Origin: Glebionis coronaria
Taxonomy: Eukaryota > Streptophyta > Magnoliopsida > Asterales > Asteraceae
Length of the DNA stretch: 64,000 bases
NCBI GenBank assembly: GCA_025667525.1
Contig: CM046878.1
Span: 389,240,974 to 389,304,973 of the forward strand
Direction of reading: 5' to 3'
Shown: in pieces, positions 45,501-58,800 of the stretch
Numbering within the stretch: position 1 is the stretch's first letter
How the letters are laid out: every line of letters begins with the position of its first letter
The notes under the pieces: generated by a model
Databases searched by the model: none
Told to the model about the DNA's origin: nothing
The model's input: the letters and a program-made list of their open reading frames with translations, nothing else
Position numbers and translations under genes: made by a program

Positions 45501-45964
45501 GTCAGAAAAGTTACACCGATAAGCATCGTAGGGACATACATTTTAACGTAGGAGATCACGTCTTCCTTAAGGTTTCGCCGGCACGTGGTGTTAGACGCTT
45601 CGGGATTAAAGGGAAGCTCAGTCCTCGTTTCATCGGACCGTTTGATATCACTGAACGAGTCGGTGAAGTATCTTACCGATTGGCGTTACCTCCGCAGCTT
45701 TCGCATGGGCACAATGTGTTTCATGTGTCCTTACTCAGAGGGTACCAGTATCATCCCTTCACATGGTTCAGTATCCACTGGAACAGATACGTGAAGATCT
45801 CACTTTTATAGAATAACCCGAACGAGTTCTTGACAGGCAAGAATGAGTCATGAGAAGGAAGACGATTCCATTCGTCAAAATCCTATGGAGGGATCATATC
45901 GAGCGGGAAGCCACTTGGGAAACAGAGGAGTCTATCCGGGCTTCTTACCCTCATTTCATATTTT
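42571..45964 (+). pseudogene. Gypsy-B pol: protease, RT, RNase H, integrase, chromodomain
   Basis: After TAG at 42571: protease DTGATHSV (42643); RT ([35 protein letters not shown]) open to a TAA at 43738; RT thumb/RNase H ([49 protein letters not shown]) open to 44712; then integrase in shifting frames ([98 protein letters not shown]). Frame changes fall near 44680, 44930, 45165 and 45280. A chromodomain (about 45790-45960; RKTIPFVKILWRDH, EATWETEESIRA) has two stops. Same Tekay-like layout as gypsy-A but a different family (LTR and Gag unrelated by eye). Confidence 0.93.
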
Positions 45965-46028
45965 GAATTCGGGTATGTTCTTCTTTTCCAATTTACTTTA
46001 TCTATAATTCGGGGACGAATTATTCTTT

Positions 46029-46042
46029 TTAGGGGGAAGAGT
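46029..46042 (+). other. Polypurine tract of gypsy-B
   Basis: TTAGGGGGAAGAGT immediately upstream of the 3' LTR start at 46043. Confidence 0.88.
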
Positions 46043-49007
46043 TGTAAAACCCGCATGCTTCTACCATGAATAGTATCCTTAAGATCGTACGTACTAGATT
46101 AAAACTTTCCTATTATAGCATGATTACGATTACGTGTTAGGATTTTACGTATTACGTACGTGTTAGAACACGATAAGTATTTACTACGCACGAGCACGCA
46201 ATAATTATTTGACAATAATTAATCACGAACATGCGATCATGAAAACATGAACGTAATTAAATCACGAACTATTATTAGTTACGTATATATATTTATTACG
46301 AGCGTAAATAAATATATTAGGTCACGGTAATTATTTAACGAGAACACATTAAACGCGAACACAAATAATCACGAACGAGTAATTAATCAACGAGACACGG
46401 AAAACGGTACGGGTACCCCATGTGGGGCCCCTACCCGCGGTTACAAGGGAAGGATGGGCCAAGCCCATCTAAATTTTTACTAAGGAGGGTAAAAGGAAAA
46501 ACCACTACTCATTTTTCACTTTTACAGAAGAATTTTACAAAACCTAAAAAGGCTCTTCCTTCTCCTTTTTCCTTCTTTTGGCCGCCACCCATAAACACAC
46601 CAAAGGAGGTGTTAATTGATCTTTGATCTTGGTTTTGGTGCTAGTGTTCGTGTTTGTTCATTCTTGTTTAGATCCACGCATTCGGTAATTCTTTTAACAC
46701 TTTTCTTTTAATTTGATCTTTTAAATAATTAAGAACATGATATGTTTTTCTTAAAAACCTAATTAAATCATAGATCTAACATGAAATGGAATAAATCAAA
46801 AGGGATGTTTTAGGGGTGTTTGTTCTTGGCCGCCGCCTAAACCGAACCCGAGGGGGTCTCGGTTTGGCTATTTGACCACCACCGAGACCATATGGCCCCG
46901 GTTGGTTGGTGTGGGTCCCACGGCAGCAACAAGACAAGGGGAACCCCGATGTGGTTCGGGGTATGGTGTCGATTTCATGTCCGGTTCATGGTTCTTAGTC
47001 AAGATCTGGTTCATGGTGTATGTTAAGATTATTTTTTTCTTTTATAATCTTATGTTAAAATTAAATTAATGAACATGATATGATTAATTTAATAACATGA
47101 CTTAGGTTATATTAATTATTAAAATCATGAAATTATTAACCTAAGTATTTTATATTTTTAAGACTTATAATTAATTAATTATTTAAAAACCATGGTTATA
47201 ATAAATTAATTAACATGACTTAGGTTATATTATTAATAAATAATAATACATGTTTTAAACTAAGTATTTAACTTTATTTAATTAAAAACATGTTATACTT
47301 TAATTAAATATTTTAACCTATAGTTTATTTTAATTACATGAAATAATTAATAAATTATACATTATATCATATGACTTAGAAAATAATCATGAAAAACACT
47401 TAGGCTTATATACTTAGCTTATTTAACCAGCTTATTTCTAATTATAGAAACTTCTATTTTTAGAAACTTATTTAAATAAGGCAGATAATCTATTTATGGA
47501 AACGTTCTATTTTTAGAAACTTATTTATTTCAGGCAGCTAATCTATTTATGGAAACTTATTTAAATAAGGCAGCTAATCTATTTATGGAAACTTTCTATT
47601 TTTAGAAACTTATCTATTTTAAGCAGTAATTCTATTTTTGGACACTTTCTATTTTTGGAAACTTTCTATTTTTGGAAACTTTCTATTTTGGTAACTTTCT
47701 ATTTTTGGAAACTTTATATTTTTTGAAACTTTCTATTTTAGGAAACCTGCTATTTTTGGAAAGTTACTTATTATTACACAGTAAGTATAATAATAAATGA
47801 AATACCAGAAACACTTAATCAGAGTAAACAGAATACAAGATAAACACAGTTTAAGGCTTAAAACAATAAAACATGATAAGAACAGATAAAATAAGCTAAG
47901 ACATGACATAAAATCAGTTACGTATTAGTAAGCAGATACTTATTCATGTATGTATTTATGTAGCATTAGTGATACAGAAGTAGGATTCCTCTCAGTTCGT
48001 CTTCTTCGTTCACTGGACATAAGGTACGGATTCCCGTCCTATCAGTATGGACATTCTTTCCTTATTAGGATTTCCCCGTATGCAGCCAAATGTTTTCCCG
48101 TAGTATAAGTATGTGTTTGAATTGCTTATGTTTAATTTATAATACCTATAGCCATATACATGCATGACGAGTTTCACCTAGTTATGGAGGTACCATAACC
48201 ATAACATTAGAGGCAATGATGTTATGACTTCACCATAGCGGAGTGATTGCTCGTGGCGTCCCTTCAGCTTTTGGCCATTTATATTATATTTATCATGTGG
48301 GGCGTATGGGTGCATCCTAGTTACATGTTTTCAGTAAGGATTTCATGGTGAATGTGGTGTGTGCCTTGCATCCTTCACAAGGAGCTGATCCCTCCTACCC
48401 AAAAACCAGTATATTAAATTAGAGGCAGCCCCTCTAATTTGCATGATGAGGTCACCCCTCCAAGTATTCATACACGGTGGATTTTCATATCCTGTATTGG
48501 CTAATGGTAAAATATGATAAACAGTTTTTACAAGATAAACATAAGGCTGTTCAAACTATAAAACCAGTTTTATCAAGACTTAACCAGGTTACTCGGGACT
48601 TAGTTTCTTCCGCTGTTATATGTTATATGCTTATCCTTTTCATGCTTTATTGTACATCCATGCACTGAGCGTATTGCTCAGCCGTTTTCCTTTTCTATGT
48701 TCCCAAAACGGCAGGTACTCAGGGACGCTCGTAGACTTTAAGAGTATGTGCATATGGACTGGAAGCTTTCTAGCCTTTCTTTACTTTATGCATTACTTTT
48801 CTTTTGATACGCTTGCTATGGACATTGTTTAGTCCTTTCCTTTACTATACTATGTTTCTGTGTGATGAGCTTACTTTTGGACTACCGATGTTTGATTCCA
48901 GTATTTTCCTTTTATGATCATGTAATGTTTAGACAATTTTCCTTGTATGCTTTGATGACACGCCATAATTACATGTGACATTTCCATTATCAAAATGGGG
49001 TGTTACA
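46043..49007 (+). mobile_element. 3' LTR of gypsy-B (2,965 bp)
   Basis: TGTAAAACCCGC...GGGGTGTTACA, followed by TSD GAAAT. It retains the ~165-bp segment (about 46326-46490) missing from the 5' LTR, and the 17-bp repeat array at about 47630-47762. Confidence 0.95.
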
Positions 49008-49012
49008 GAAAT

Positions 49013-50324
49013 CAAGACAGATGGTCACTATTGGGGATCTTGAGCCAAAGGCTATGGTTGCCATGCAAGGTATTGATGGTATTGGATGGGACTGGAGCTT
49101 TATGGTAGAAGAAGTGGTAGAGAATCAAGCATTGGTTGCTGAAAAGAAAGAAGAAAAACATGTTCATTTTGCTCTCATGGCCAATTCCTCTTCTTCATCA
49201 GATAATGAGATATATGATGATACCTATTGTAGTAAAGGTTGCAGATTAAACACTGAAAAACTTAATAAAGAAATCTTAAATTTAAAATCAAATGTGTTTG
49301 ATGTAGAAATTAGACTTGCAAACTATCAGAGGGGGCTTGCACAATCTGATGGGATGGTAGAGGAATATAAGAAAATGGAATTTGATCTAAAAGATCAAAT
49401 TAATGTTTTAACTATAGATTTGAGAGTCAGTAATGAAGCTAGAGAGTCTTTAATGAAATGTAGAGCTGACTTTCAACTTCATTTAAGTGAAGCCATTAAG
49501 GATAAAGAAAATATAGGGCTTAAAATCGAAAAGTTTGATAGAGCAAGCCAAACCCTAGAAAAGTGTGTTAGTGAACAAAGAAACCCTAGGGACATGTCAG
49601 GGATTTGGATGAAAGAGTATGCTGCCATTCCACCACCTGATGGGGACTTCTATGGTGTCCTGAAAAAGGATCTCTATTGGACTGGTATTCCAGAACTCCA
49701 AGAAAAGGAATTTATTCCTCTACCTAGAGTGCTTACCCCAGTAGAAGAGTATAAGCAAAAAGTGAGTGATCTTGAACAGTGGAAGACAGCCAACCCTATG
49801 TTGTTTGTTAAGGGGGGGCTTCTTATTGATGAAGTAACTGAAGTTAAACACATAGTCATCACAAACCCTACCACTGGAAAAACTATTGACCTTGGCTCTA
49901 CAACTAAAACCAAATCTAGTGTTACATATCAGAGATGTGTAGGAAACCTAGATCACCTCAATGTCAAGCAAGTGTTAATGGGACATGGTTCTTTCAATCT
50001 AGACCTAAGTTTATGTCTAGAAAGGCTTGTTACACATGTGGGAGTTTTTCTCACTTGGCATATAAATGTGTCAGCGGCTCTAAATCCACCGCTGACAATA
50101 GGTCAACCATGATCAAACCTAGACCTTTTGTCAAAACAAGTCCACATGCCACTAGACCAACTCCTTTATTTTCTAGAGGGAATAATACTCATGGACAAAG
50201 ACCCTTTAACAGACAATGGGTTCTTGTCGCAAACCCTAATTTAGACGCTGACAGGAACAAATTGTCCGCTGACAAGACAAAATCAACCGCTGACAGATCT
50301 GGGTTTGGTATGAAAATGCCATAA
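49013..50324 (+). pseudogene. Copia-3 gag, C-terminal part
   Basis: Continues after gypsy-B. The segment open to 50112 carries GIDGIGWDWSFM, FALMANSSSSSDNE, a long Leu/Lys/Glu coiled-coil-like region (about 49230-49570) and KTANPMLFVKGG. A frameshift near 49930 leads to a segment (to 50324) with a second, intact zinc knuckle CYTCGSFSHLAYKC (about 50027-50068), then SADKTKSTADR encoded by repeated GCTGACA words. A pattern of two knuckles separated by a coiled coil is seen in large plant copia Gags, as far as I recall. Confidence 0.8.
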
Positions 50325-51372
50325 CTATCTTCTGTTATACCTTATGTTAAACCAAGTAATATGTATCTAAAACCTAAGGGACCAGGGTCTAAAGTTTCAT
50401 CCAGTTTGACATGGAGACCTAAACAAGACCAAAACCCTAATTCAAATGGACTTTCTATAACTTGCAACAAATTTAATTTTCTTGCAAAGGTCATCACTAA
50501 ACCTATTGGGGTAAATTGGGTATTTAAGCCACAAAGGGATGAAGAGGGGTTGTTACAAGGAATAAGTCAATTCTTGTTGAACAACAAGATGAATCTAAGT
50601 CTGCAAAGGCTTGGGTTCCCAAAGAAAACTAATTTGTTTTCTTCATGTCCAGGGTATTCACAAGAAGGTCATTGATTTTGGATATTGGGATAGTGGATGA
50701 TTAAGGCACATGACTGGGAAGGAAGATTACCTTACTGATTTCACTCGTATTAAAGATGGTGATAAGGTGTACTTTGGTGGCAGTTATGGCAACATTTCTG
50801 GCAAAGGCACCCTCATCACCAATAATTTAAGGTTTGAGGAAGTCTTCCTGGTAAAAGAACTTGATTACAATTTGTTTAGTGTGTCACAAGTATGTGACAA
50901 CAAGAATAAGGTTCTTTTCACTGATACTGAGTGCTTAGTTTTAAGTAAAGACTTTGAGATTCCTACTGACAAGTTCATAGAACTTAGAACACCTAGACAT
51001 AAAGATGTTTATAATGTGAATCTGAATGGTATTAGAATGAATAATAACTTGTCTTGTCTTTATGCTAAGGCATCTATAGATGAAAGTACATTATGGCACA
51101 GAAGGTTAGGGCACATTAACTTCAATAAATGAACAGACTTGTGAGACATGATCTTGTAAGAGGATTGCCTTCAAAAGTATTCCACAATGATCATAATTGT
51201 TTTGCATGCCTTAAAGGCAAGCATCATAAGGTTTCCTTTAAGTCTAAACTTGTTCATACCAGTCCTAAGCCACTTCACCTATTACACATGGACTTATTTG
51301 GCCCAACCATTATAGAAAGCCTCAATGGTAAATCCTATTGTTTTGTTATCATTGATAATTATTCTAGGTTTA
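50325..51372 (+). pseudogene. Copia-3 protease and integrase N-terminal part
   Basis: Decayed frames. The catalytic DSG of the copia protease is at about 50689-50697, followed by a TGA where Cys is usual. Open from 50710 to 51132 (HMTGKEDYLTDF, DYNLFSVSQVCD) with the GAG-pre-integrase signature LWHRRLGHIN. TGA at 51130. The integrase zinc motif (H...H...CFACLKGKHH) and core start HMDLFGPT and DNYSRF follow. Gypsy-C cuts it at 51372 inside the core. The rest of copia-3 pol should lie beyond the right end of gypsy-C, outside the window. Confidence 0.85.
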
Positions 51373-54300
51373 TGATGAGACTGTATTTATACATAGTCTC
51401 ATCGTCCAAATTGGGCTTAAAACGCTTAAAATATCATCAAAATACCCATATATGTGCTTGCATTTGTTCATTGTGTATTTCAGGTACGGATATCGTGAAT
51501 TCACCAAAAGATCAAAGGAATCAAGCAAAAACGAACACGGGAAACGAAGCCGCACAAAGAACCGGACCCGAATCATGATTTTCCTATCAAGTCCTTGAAG
51601 TTTGAAGAATTGGCAAGAATGGTCCCTCAACTTTGGAAGACTTGACATTTTATACCCTTGCAAATCTCATTATTGCATATTGGGTCCCTTAAATGTTGAG
51701 ATATTGCATTATTGGTCCTTGAAGAATGCATTTATTGCATAATTAGCCCTTTAAACAAAGTTTGGAAATGCATGTGCCAAAAATGACAAGACATGCAAAG
51801 TTATTTACAAAGGGGAATGAGTTGTTTACTGATTAGAGGGATTTAGCAAGTGAAAGGTAATTGGGGGACTAAATTCGTCCAGACATCAAACTTAACCCAG
51901 CCATTCACCAACTGACACCTCACCTTTACCCACCCAAACCCGTTTATCCTACCCACGACCCAACCAAACCCACACTTACCCGGCCCAAACTTATTAAACC
52001 AGTTTTAATATTAATAAACACTTTTAAACGTGTTTATTTATTATAAAAACTGGCGCCAAACACACACTATTCACCCATCTCCCCTAATTACCCAGCCAAG
52101 AACCCTAATTTGGGTTTAATTATTTAATCGATTTCACAAACCCAACTAGTGCAGAATACCAATTAACCCCACCAAGATTCAAACCCACTCACAAACCAGA
52201 CCACCCGTGACCTCCTTATGGGTCCCCCATTGTCCCCTGCCCCATGGTTTGTTCAAAATAAGCAAAGAAGGAATCTTGCCAGTCCATCTACGGCTTGTAC
52301 ACATTTCTTGGTCCCAAAGGAATGCACCAACGCATCAGATCAATCCATAACAGCTATCTTCATCAGAATCATCGCATGAGGACTTTGACCAATTTCAAAA
52401 GTTCAAGACCAAAAGGGCAAAGCTGGAAATTCGTGGATTAGGGTTTAGCAATTGTAATATTTTATTCGGAATTCTAGAATAGTCATAGACCTAGTATAAA
52501 TACAAGTAGCATGTTACTTGTATTTCTTGTTCCAGTTTTTGTAAATTCTTGATTTAATTAATGAAAATGAACAAATTAAACATTTACAATCTCTGAGTTC
52601 CTTCCTTTTTGTTTTGTTAGTGTAACATTTATTTTAAATTGCAAATTAGTTATAGGTTTCAAAAGGTTTACATTTATCTAAGAATTTTTAGAAAATCGTT
52701 TTTTGATAAGTTCTTGAAAAAGTTTTTTTTTTACTTGAAATCATTTAAAAGAAGATTGAAGTGAAAGTGGAGGTCTTGTTTAAGTGATTTCAAGCAGTTG
52801 GTTTCAAGTTGTTTATAAGTTTCAAAAGTTTCAAGCAAAATGAAAAATCTGTTTCATTTTTTTAGCTTAAGCAAAAAGCTATAGCAGCTTATTCAATAAG
52901 CTTGCCTATAGCTTATTTGCTCTTCTCAACAGGTCACTATTCTTTGTTGTTGTTTTTGGCAGGTACAAGTATTCAGTTCTTCCTTCTCATTGCATTTCAT
53001 AAATCTTGAAGACATATTGGGGTGTTTGGGACTGTTGTAGTCCCCACCTAGCATTTCTCTACAACAAGCTCACTCATAAGCTCTTAATAAGCTCTCAAAA
53101 CATCCAAATTGGAAGGCATCAGCTTGGTATGGCTTGAACCCCACTTGGCTCTTTTTTTTGAAGTTTTATAAGAATTTATGTGATTTTGTGTTTAAGTGCT
53201 ACATGTTGGATTTTTCTGTTTGATTAGGGTTATATTAGTTTTGTGTGCATGCTAGAAGTAATTAGAACCAGTATAGGTGGATTTGGTTGAGTTTTGGTTT
53301 AAAAATATAGATTCTGATAATTAAGGGGGTGTTTGGTTCTGCTTGATAGGTTAGAAATTTGACATGTTTTTGGCCTAAATACAGTTCACATATGCTCCAT
53401 TAGGGTAGTGTTGTTTTATAGTATCATTTGCTTCAGGTTTGTATGAAAAATTTGGAAGTTGCAAGTTTAACTTAGCATATAGCTCAAAAAAATCAGAAAG
53501 TGCCCCATCTGCTTAGCTTTAGCTTGATTTTGCCCACCCAATTTGCAAAGCTGTTAGATAATAGGGTAATATAGGATATTAGATAAGTTTTGAGTGATTT
53601 GGTGATATTGTGAGCAAGTTTTGGCCTGTTAAAAATCGTATTTGAGCACCTAGGGATAAGTTACTGTTCACCAGCAACATTAAAACCATAACAGAAACAT
53701 CTTGCCCGTTTTTTGTGTGATATTTGCTTTGGACTTGTGCTTTTTCTTGCTTGTCTTGACTCCCCACACTCCACTGAGTGTGGGGGTGCCCTTGGATTTG
53801 ATTAAAACCAACTCAAGCAAAAGTTCTAGGTCAAAACATCACCAGACCTTGAATTTTCATTAACAGTGGGAACTCCTTTCCCACTGCCTTAGCATTTGTA
53901 GCCACTGCTACACTAAAAGACAGAAACTAAAGAAAGTGTCACTATCAGATCTTACTTTTTTGTCTTTTGTGGTCCAAAATAGGAATTAGCATTTGATTCT
54001 TTTTCCAATATTTTTCATTTTTAATTTCTGATTTTTTAGTATAATTTAATTTTAGGGTACTGTTCATTTGCTATTTTTTAGATTAAAGTGCTATTTTTAA
54101 TTACTTTTTAATTACTGTTTTTGGCATTTAGTGTAGAAAATATATATTTTTCAGATTTAATATTTTTCTTAGGTTTATAAAATTAACTTAAGATTTTTAG
54201 TATAAAAATTAGTCACTGTTCATCTTTTTAATTATTTTTTATAATTAATTTAGTATAATTAGGGTTTAATTACTAAACTGTTTTGTCTTTTAGTGAAAAT

Positions 54301-54969
54301 TTTTACATTTTTCAAACTTTTTCAATTTTCTACTATTCAATAGAGTATTTTAGGATTTTTAAAATTATTAGATTAATTTTGTCATTATTTTATTATTTTT
54401 TAGGATTATTTTAATTTAAAAATAGTTTTAAGTCATTTTAAAAATAGAAAAATAGTTTTTAAAATTCAAGAAAAATAGTTTTTAGTCATTAAATAATATA
54501 AGTTAGTTATTAGTTCAATAAATTAATATTTTGGGCATTTTTTAATTATATTTAATTTTTGGGCTTTAATTAGCATTAAAAATTGAATATTTAATTAATA
54601 AAAGGTTTTAAAATAAATTTGTTGGATTTTTATTCTTATTTATATTATTTAAGACTTAGTTTAATCATTTAATTAATTTTTAGGTTTAATTTTTAATTTC
54701 GTCACGTTTTACGTATTTACGTTCGCGTTTTACGTTAAATCGTCGTAGTTTAAACGTAGTCGTAACTCGTCTTTTATTTTTCTCTCTTTACACCAAAAAC
54801 GTCACTAATCCAAACATTGTTATTTTACATAATTGGCATACACAACATACACCTCCTTCGAGAACGAACCCGCATTTATTCGGTTTTACGTTTTTCCTAA
54901 AGCGTAGAACTTAATACTTGCCGCACTTATACGTTCTTTTTCCTAAAAGACGTATTTACACAACTATCA
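51373..54969 (+). mobile_element. 5' LTR of gypsy-C (3,597 bp)
   Basis: TGATGAGACTG...CAACTATCA. A 9-bp inverted repeat (GATGAGACT/AGTCTCATC) lies in the first 31 bp. A TATA box (TATAAATA, 52495) is followed at once by a perfect 8-bp hairpin TACAAGTA-gcatgt-TACTTGTA (52501-52522). The second half is very A/T-rich (53990-54720). Confidence 0.93.
52495..52522 (+). promoter_or_regulatory. TATA box plus adjacent hairpin in the gypsy-C LTR
   Basis: TATAAATA at 52495-52502 overlaps the left arm of TACAAGTA...TACTTGTA. The usual TATA to start-site distance would put the transcript start just past the hairpin, near 52530. The duplicate in the 3' LTR is at about 62617-62644. Confidence 0.6.
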
Positions 54970-54971
54970 TT

Positions 54972-54989
54972 TGGCGCCGCTGCCGGGGA
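54972..54989 (+). other. Primer-binding site of gypsy-C
   Basis: TGGCGCCGCTGCCGGGGA, two bases after the LTR end; the Athila/Tat type of PBS. Confidence 0.95.
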
Positions 54990-55816
54990 GGTGTGTTGCC
55001 ATTATTATTATCGTATTTGTGTGAGTAGTGCGTTTTAGCTTTTCATTTTTTGGAAAGCGTGAATATCGTACATACTCATTTTTGTTATTTTTCTCTATTA
55101 TAGTATAGTATCCAAATAAATCGTGTTTAATTTTCCTAAATTAAACACAATTCAATCTTTACTATATTGTAGATATATTCGTTTTTCGTTTTTCTTGTGA
55201 ATATTATTACTATATTGTATCTACGTAAGAACAAATAAATATACAAGTACTCCAAATACGTGAGAAATCACAACCTTGATTCGGGATTTCATCACTCGAT
55301 CATTGTATTCGAATCCAAAGCAAAAGTTTAAAGGCAAAATAGATAAATACTTTCGTGAGGCTTAATTTCAATTAACACAAACTATAAGGTGGGTATAAGG
55401 CGGTTGTATTTCACGACCTAAAGGAAAAAGGCTCTTAAGTGCTTCGCGCCGCCTCGTTTCCTCCGCTTGCTTGTGCGTGTTTTGAGAAAGAGGGCTAATC
55501 GAGGGTTTGCCGCCCAAGTATTATCTACGTATTATATATTTGCTTGTGTTTTCAAGATTAAACCCTCTTGAACGTTTTGGTGTTCCACCAACGTTCTAAA
55601 GTCATCGAGAACGTTCGCTCCACGTGATCGTTTTCATTCTTTGAGGCTCCTTTAATCGAGAAAGTCGATTCGAGGAGAGATTTGTAGATTTGTGTCTACG
55701 TAATACATTCAAAAATCCAAAAAAATTAAAAAACCAATCAAAAACCAAAAAAATTGAAAAAATCAAAAAGCCGCAAAAAGAATCTTCTTTGCTACCACCC
55801 ATTCTACGCTTAGTGC
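54990..55816 (+). other. 5' leader of gypsy-C
   Basis: About 830 bp, no convincing ORF; probable untranslated leader including packaging signals. Poly-A-rich just before the start ATG at 55817 (several AAAAA runs at 55700-55790). Confidence 0.7.
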
Positions 55817-58800
55817 ATGCGCACTCGATCGAAGGATTATTCCAATTCTAGTGAAGCTTCGAATCGACGCAATCGTAATCGAAGGAATCGACGACGTAGA
55901 CGAGAATTAGAAACCGACGTTCCTAATATCGTTGTTGAAGAAACCGTAGAGGAGATGGCCGACAATCGTTCTATGATGGAATTGCTCCAAGCGCCCACCG
56001 AGGGTTATGGAGACGCGATCGTAATTCCCGCTATCGAGGCGGAGAATTTTGAGATCAAAAGCGGAATGCTTTCGTTGATCCAAGCTACGAAGTTTCGAGG
56101 TCGTGAAGCCGATAATCCTCACGACCATATTCGGAATTTTGATCGTCTTTTAGCCACGAGCAAGTTTAAGAACGTCGACACCGATGTCGTCAAGCTTATG
56201 CTTTTTCCTTACTCGCTCGATGGTGCCGCCAAGGATTGGTACGAGAAAGAGCCACCTAATTCCATTACTACGTGGAAGGATCTCGTTTCCAAGTTCGTTA
56301 ATTATTTTTTCCCACCGTCTAAGACAACGTTTTTCAAAAACGAGATTACGAAATTTGAGCAAAAATCGAATGAATCTTTTAGAGACGCGTGGGATCGTTT
56401 CAAGGAATTGCTTAGGCAATGTCCTCACCATGGTTTTTCCGAGTTGCACCAAATCGATACGTTTTACAACGGTCTTAATTTTCACGAACAAGACTCGTTG
56501 AATTCCGCCGCCGGTGGCAACTTTTTGTGTAAGACTCCGAGAGAAGCTTTGATAATTATCGAAAACCGATCCAAGGTTTACCAACTCCGCAACGCACCGA
56601 GTGTTGCCAATGTCGCCAATGTTAGTAGTTCTAATCGCGACATTGAGAGAGTTGATGCGAAAGTCGATAAGTTGACGAATGTGTTTACGTCTTATCTCAT
56701 TGAGATGCAAAAGAAAGACGCTCCCGCTACGGTGAAAGCGGTTGAGGTTTCGTGTACGTTTTGTGGTGGATCTCATAATTATTACGAGTGTGCGGCTACG
56801 GATGGCCAAACGTCGAATGTGAGTGCGTTAAACAACAATTTTTCTAATCAAAATCAAAATAACGCCGGTCCATCACAACAAGGCAATTATAACCAAGGCA
56901 ACAATTTTCAAAACCGAAACAATTTTCAAGGAAATAATCAACAAGGAAATTTTTCGAATCAAAATCAAGGAGGTTATAATCAAGGTCGTAATATAACTTG
57001 GCAAAATAGAGATAACAATCAAGGAAATAATTTTTCAAGTGGTAATCAAGGAAATTTTCAAAGAAGTAATCAAAACCAAGGGAACTTTAATTCAAATCAA
57101 AATAGTTCATCAAACGATTTTCAAAATTACATGAAAACGAATGAGGCTAATATGAGACGATTAGAGGGAGAAATTGGTACTTTGAAAAACGACTTTACAA
57201 ATACTTTGAAATTGCAAAACACGAAGATTGAGCAAGGGCAAATTGATATAAAAAAGATGTTTTCGGCTATAATGAACAAAGCCTCGGGTTCGTCATCGAG
57301 TTCGTTACCTAGTGACACCGTTGCTAATCCGAAAGAACAATGTAAAGCCGCCTCGTCTCGTGAGAAAGGTCGTGTGATTACCCCTAACCTTGAAGGATTC
57401 CGTGTTGTTTATCCCTCTCAACCCTCGACTTCTAAGACGTCTTCTTGTTCTAAAGTCGATGGGGTGAACGTGGCGACCAAGGAAAGGAGTGCACACCCTC
57501 GTGTACCTCAAATTCCATCCACGGTTCAAAAAGAGAGCTTTGCCGACCTTACCAAAGTAACCCTTGAAGAAACTTGTGCCTCAATCCTTCTTAAAAAACC
57601 CAAAAGGCGTATGCCGAGAAAGGAAAAGGATCCGGGCCAATTTCTACTACCTTGTGATTTTTCCGAGATTGAGGGATGTTTAGCCCTTGCCGATTTAGGT
57701 GCTAGCATCAATCTTATGCCTCATTCTCTATGGAAATTGATGAGATTGCCTTCGCTTACCCCCACGAACATGACAATCGAGCTTGCAAATTGTACTCCAC
57801 TTATACCAATTGGAATAGCCGAGGATGTCTATGTTAGGATTGGAAAGTTTGTTTTTACCGCGGATTTCGTTATATCCGATTACGAGTGTGACCCTAAATG
57901 TCCCATTATTTTAGGCCGACCATTCTTATCGACGGCTCGAACCGTAATCGACGTTCACGAGGGGAGACTTACTATGAGATATGGGGATGAGAAAATAGAC
58001 TTTTTCGCTAGAAAATCCCAAGGATTTTATGAGAATGAAAAAACCGAGGTTTCAAAACCTAATGATTCAAATTCTAATGATTTCAAAATGTTTACTTTAG
58101 CGGAAAGAATGAAGCTTGATGCATGTTTTGAAAGAATTAAGAAAAACGGTTTTAAAGATGATGATTTTGATGATAAAGAATACGTGTACCTAATTCAAAA
58201 GGGTATGTGTAAATTTATGGATGAAAACTCACTTTGGGATGTTTTTAGCGAAACAAGTGAAACACCAATTCCGAAGGGTGACGTTAATGCCATCACGACA
58301 ATGACCAAAATGGATTCGTCTTCACCACCTTCGAAGGACCACGTCTTTGAGGCTTCAACTTCTAACTCCATCGAAGTACCTCCTTTTCCTAGCCCAACAC
58401 CCTTTGAGGCTAAAGGGTTTATCGACATCGATCCTCTCGTCTTAGGAAAGTCACCTAAGCATAGTCATTTGACTTGTAAGTCCATGGTTGTGAGTGCTCA
58501 CATCGACTCTTTCTTTGACGATGACGATGACGATTTTGCCGAGCTTGATCACGTACTTAGACATCCACATGCTATTTTTGATTCTCCTAAGAAGAAACAT
58601 GTGAAGTACGATGATTATGAGTTTGATCCCGAGATTGAGGAAATCATTGAACGAGAGCTTGCTCTTATGCCTTCACTTCCACCTACGAGTGAGGTCGACC
58701 TTTCCAAAATCGAGGATGAACTTAATGAGTTGGAACGTCTTATTTTTGATGATGAACCAACTCATGTGACCACTAAAAATCCCATTCTCGAGGAGTTACC

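Larger units (their letters stand above)
37909..49007 (+). mobile_element. Gypsy-B: chromodomain gypsy with intron-like gaps in gag, 11.1 kb
   Basis: TSD GAAAT at 37904-37908 and 49008-49012. LTRs of 2,801 bp (37909-40709) and 2,965 bp (46043-49007), PBS at 40714, gag from 41163 with three GT...AG intervals, pol 42571-45964 with a chromodomain, PPT at 46029. Pol has several stops and frameshifts. The left LTR lacks about 165 bp present in the right one. Confidence 0.95.

Noticed and set aside
56150..56809. 219-codon antisense ORF within gypsy-C gag
   Set aside because: A reverse-frame shadow of a strongly conserved Gag core; basic composition comes from acidic codons read backward.
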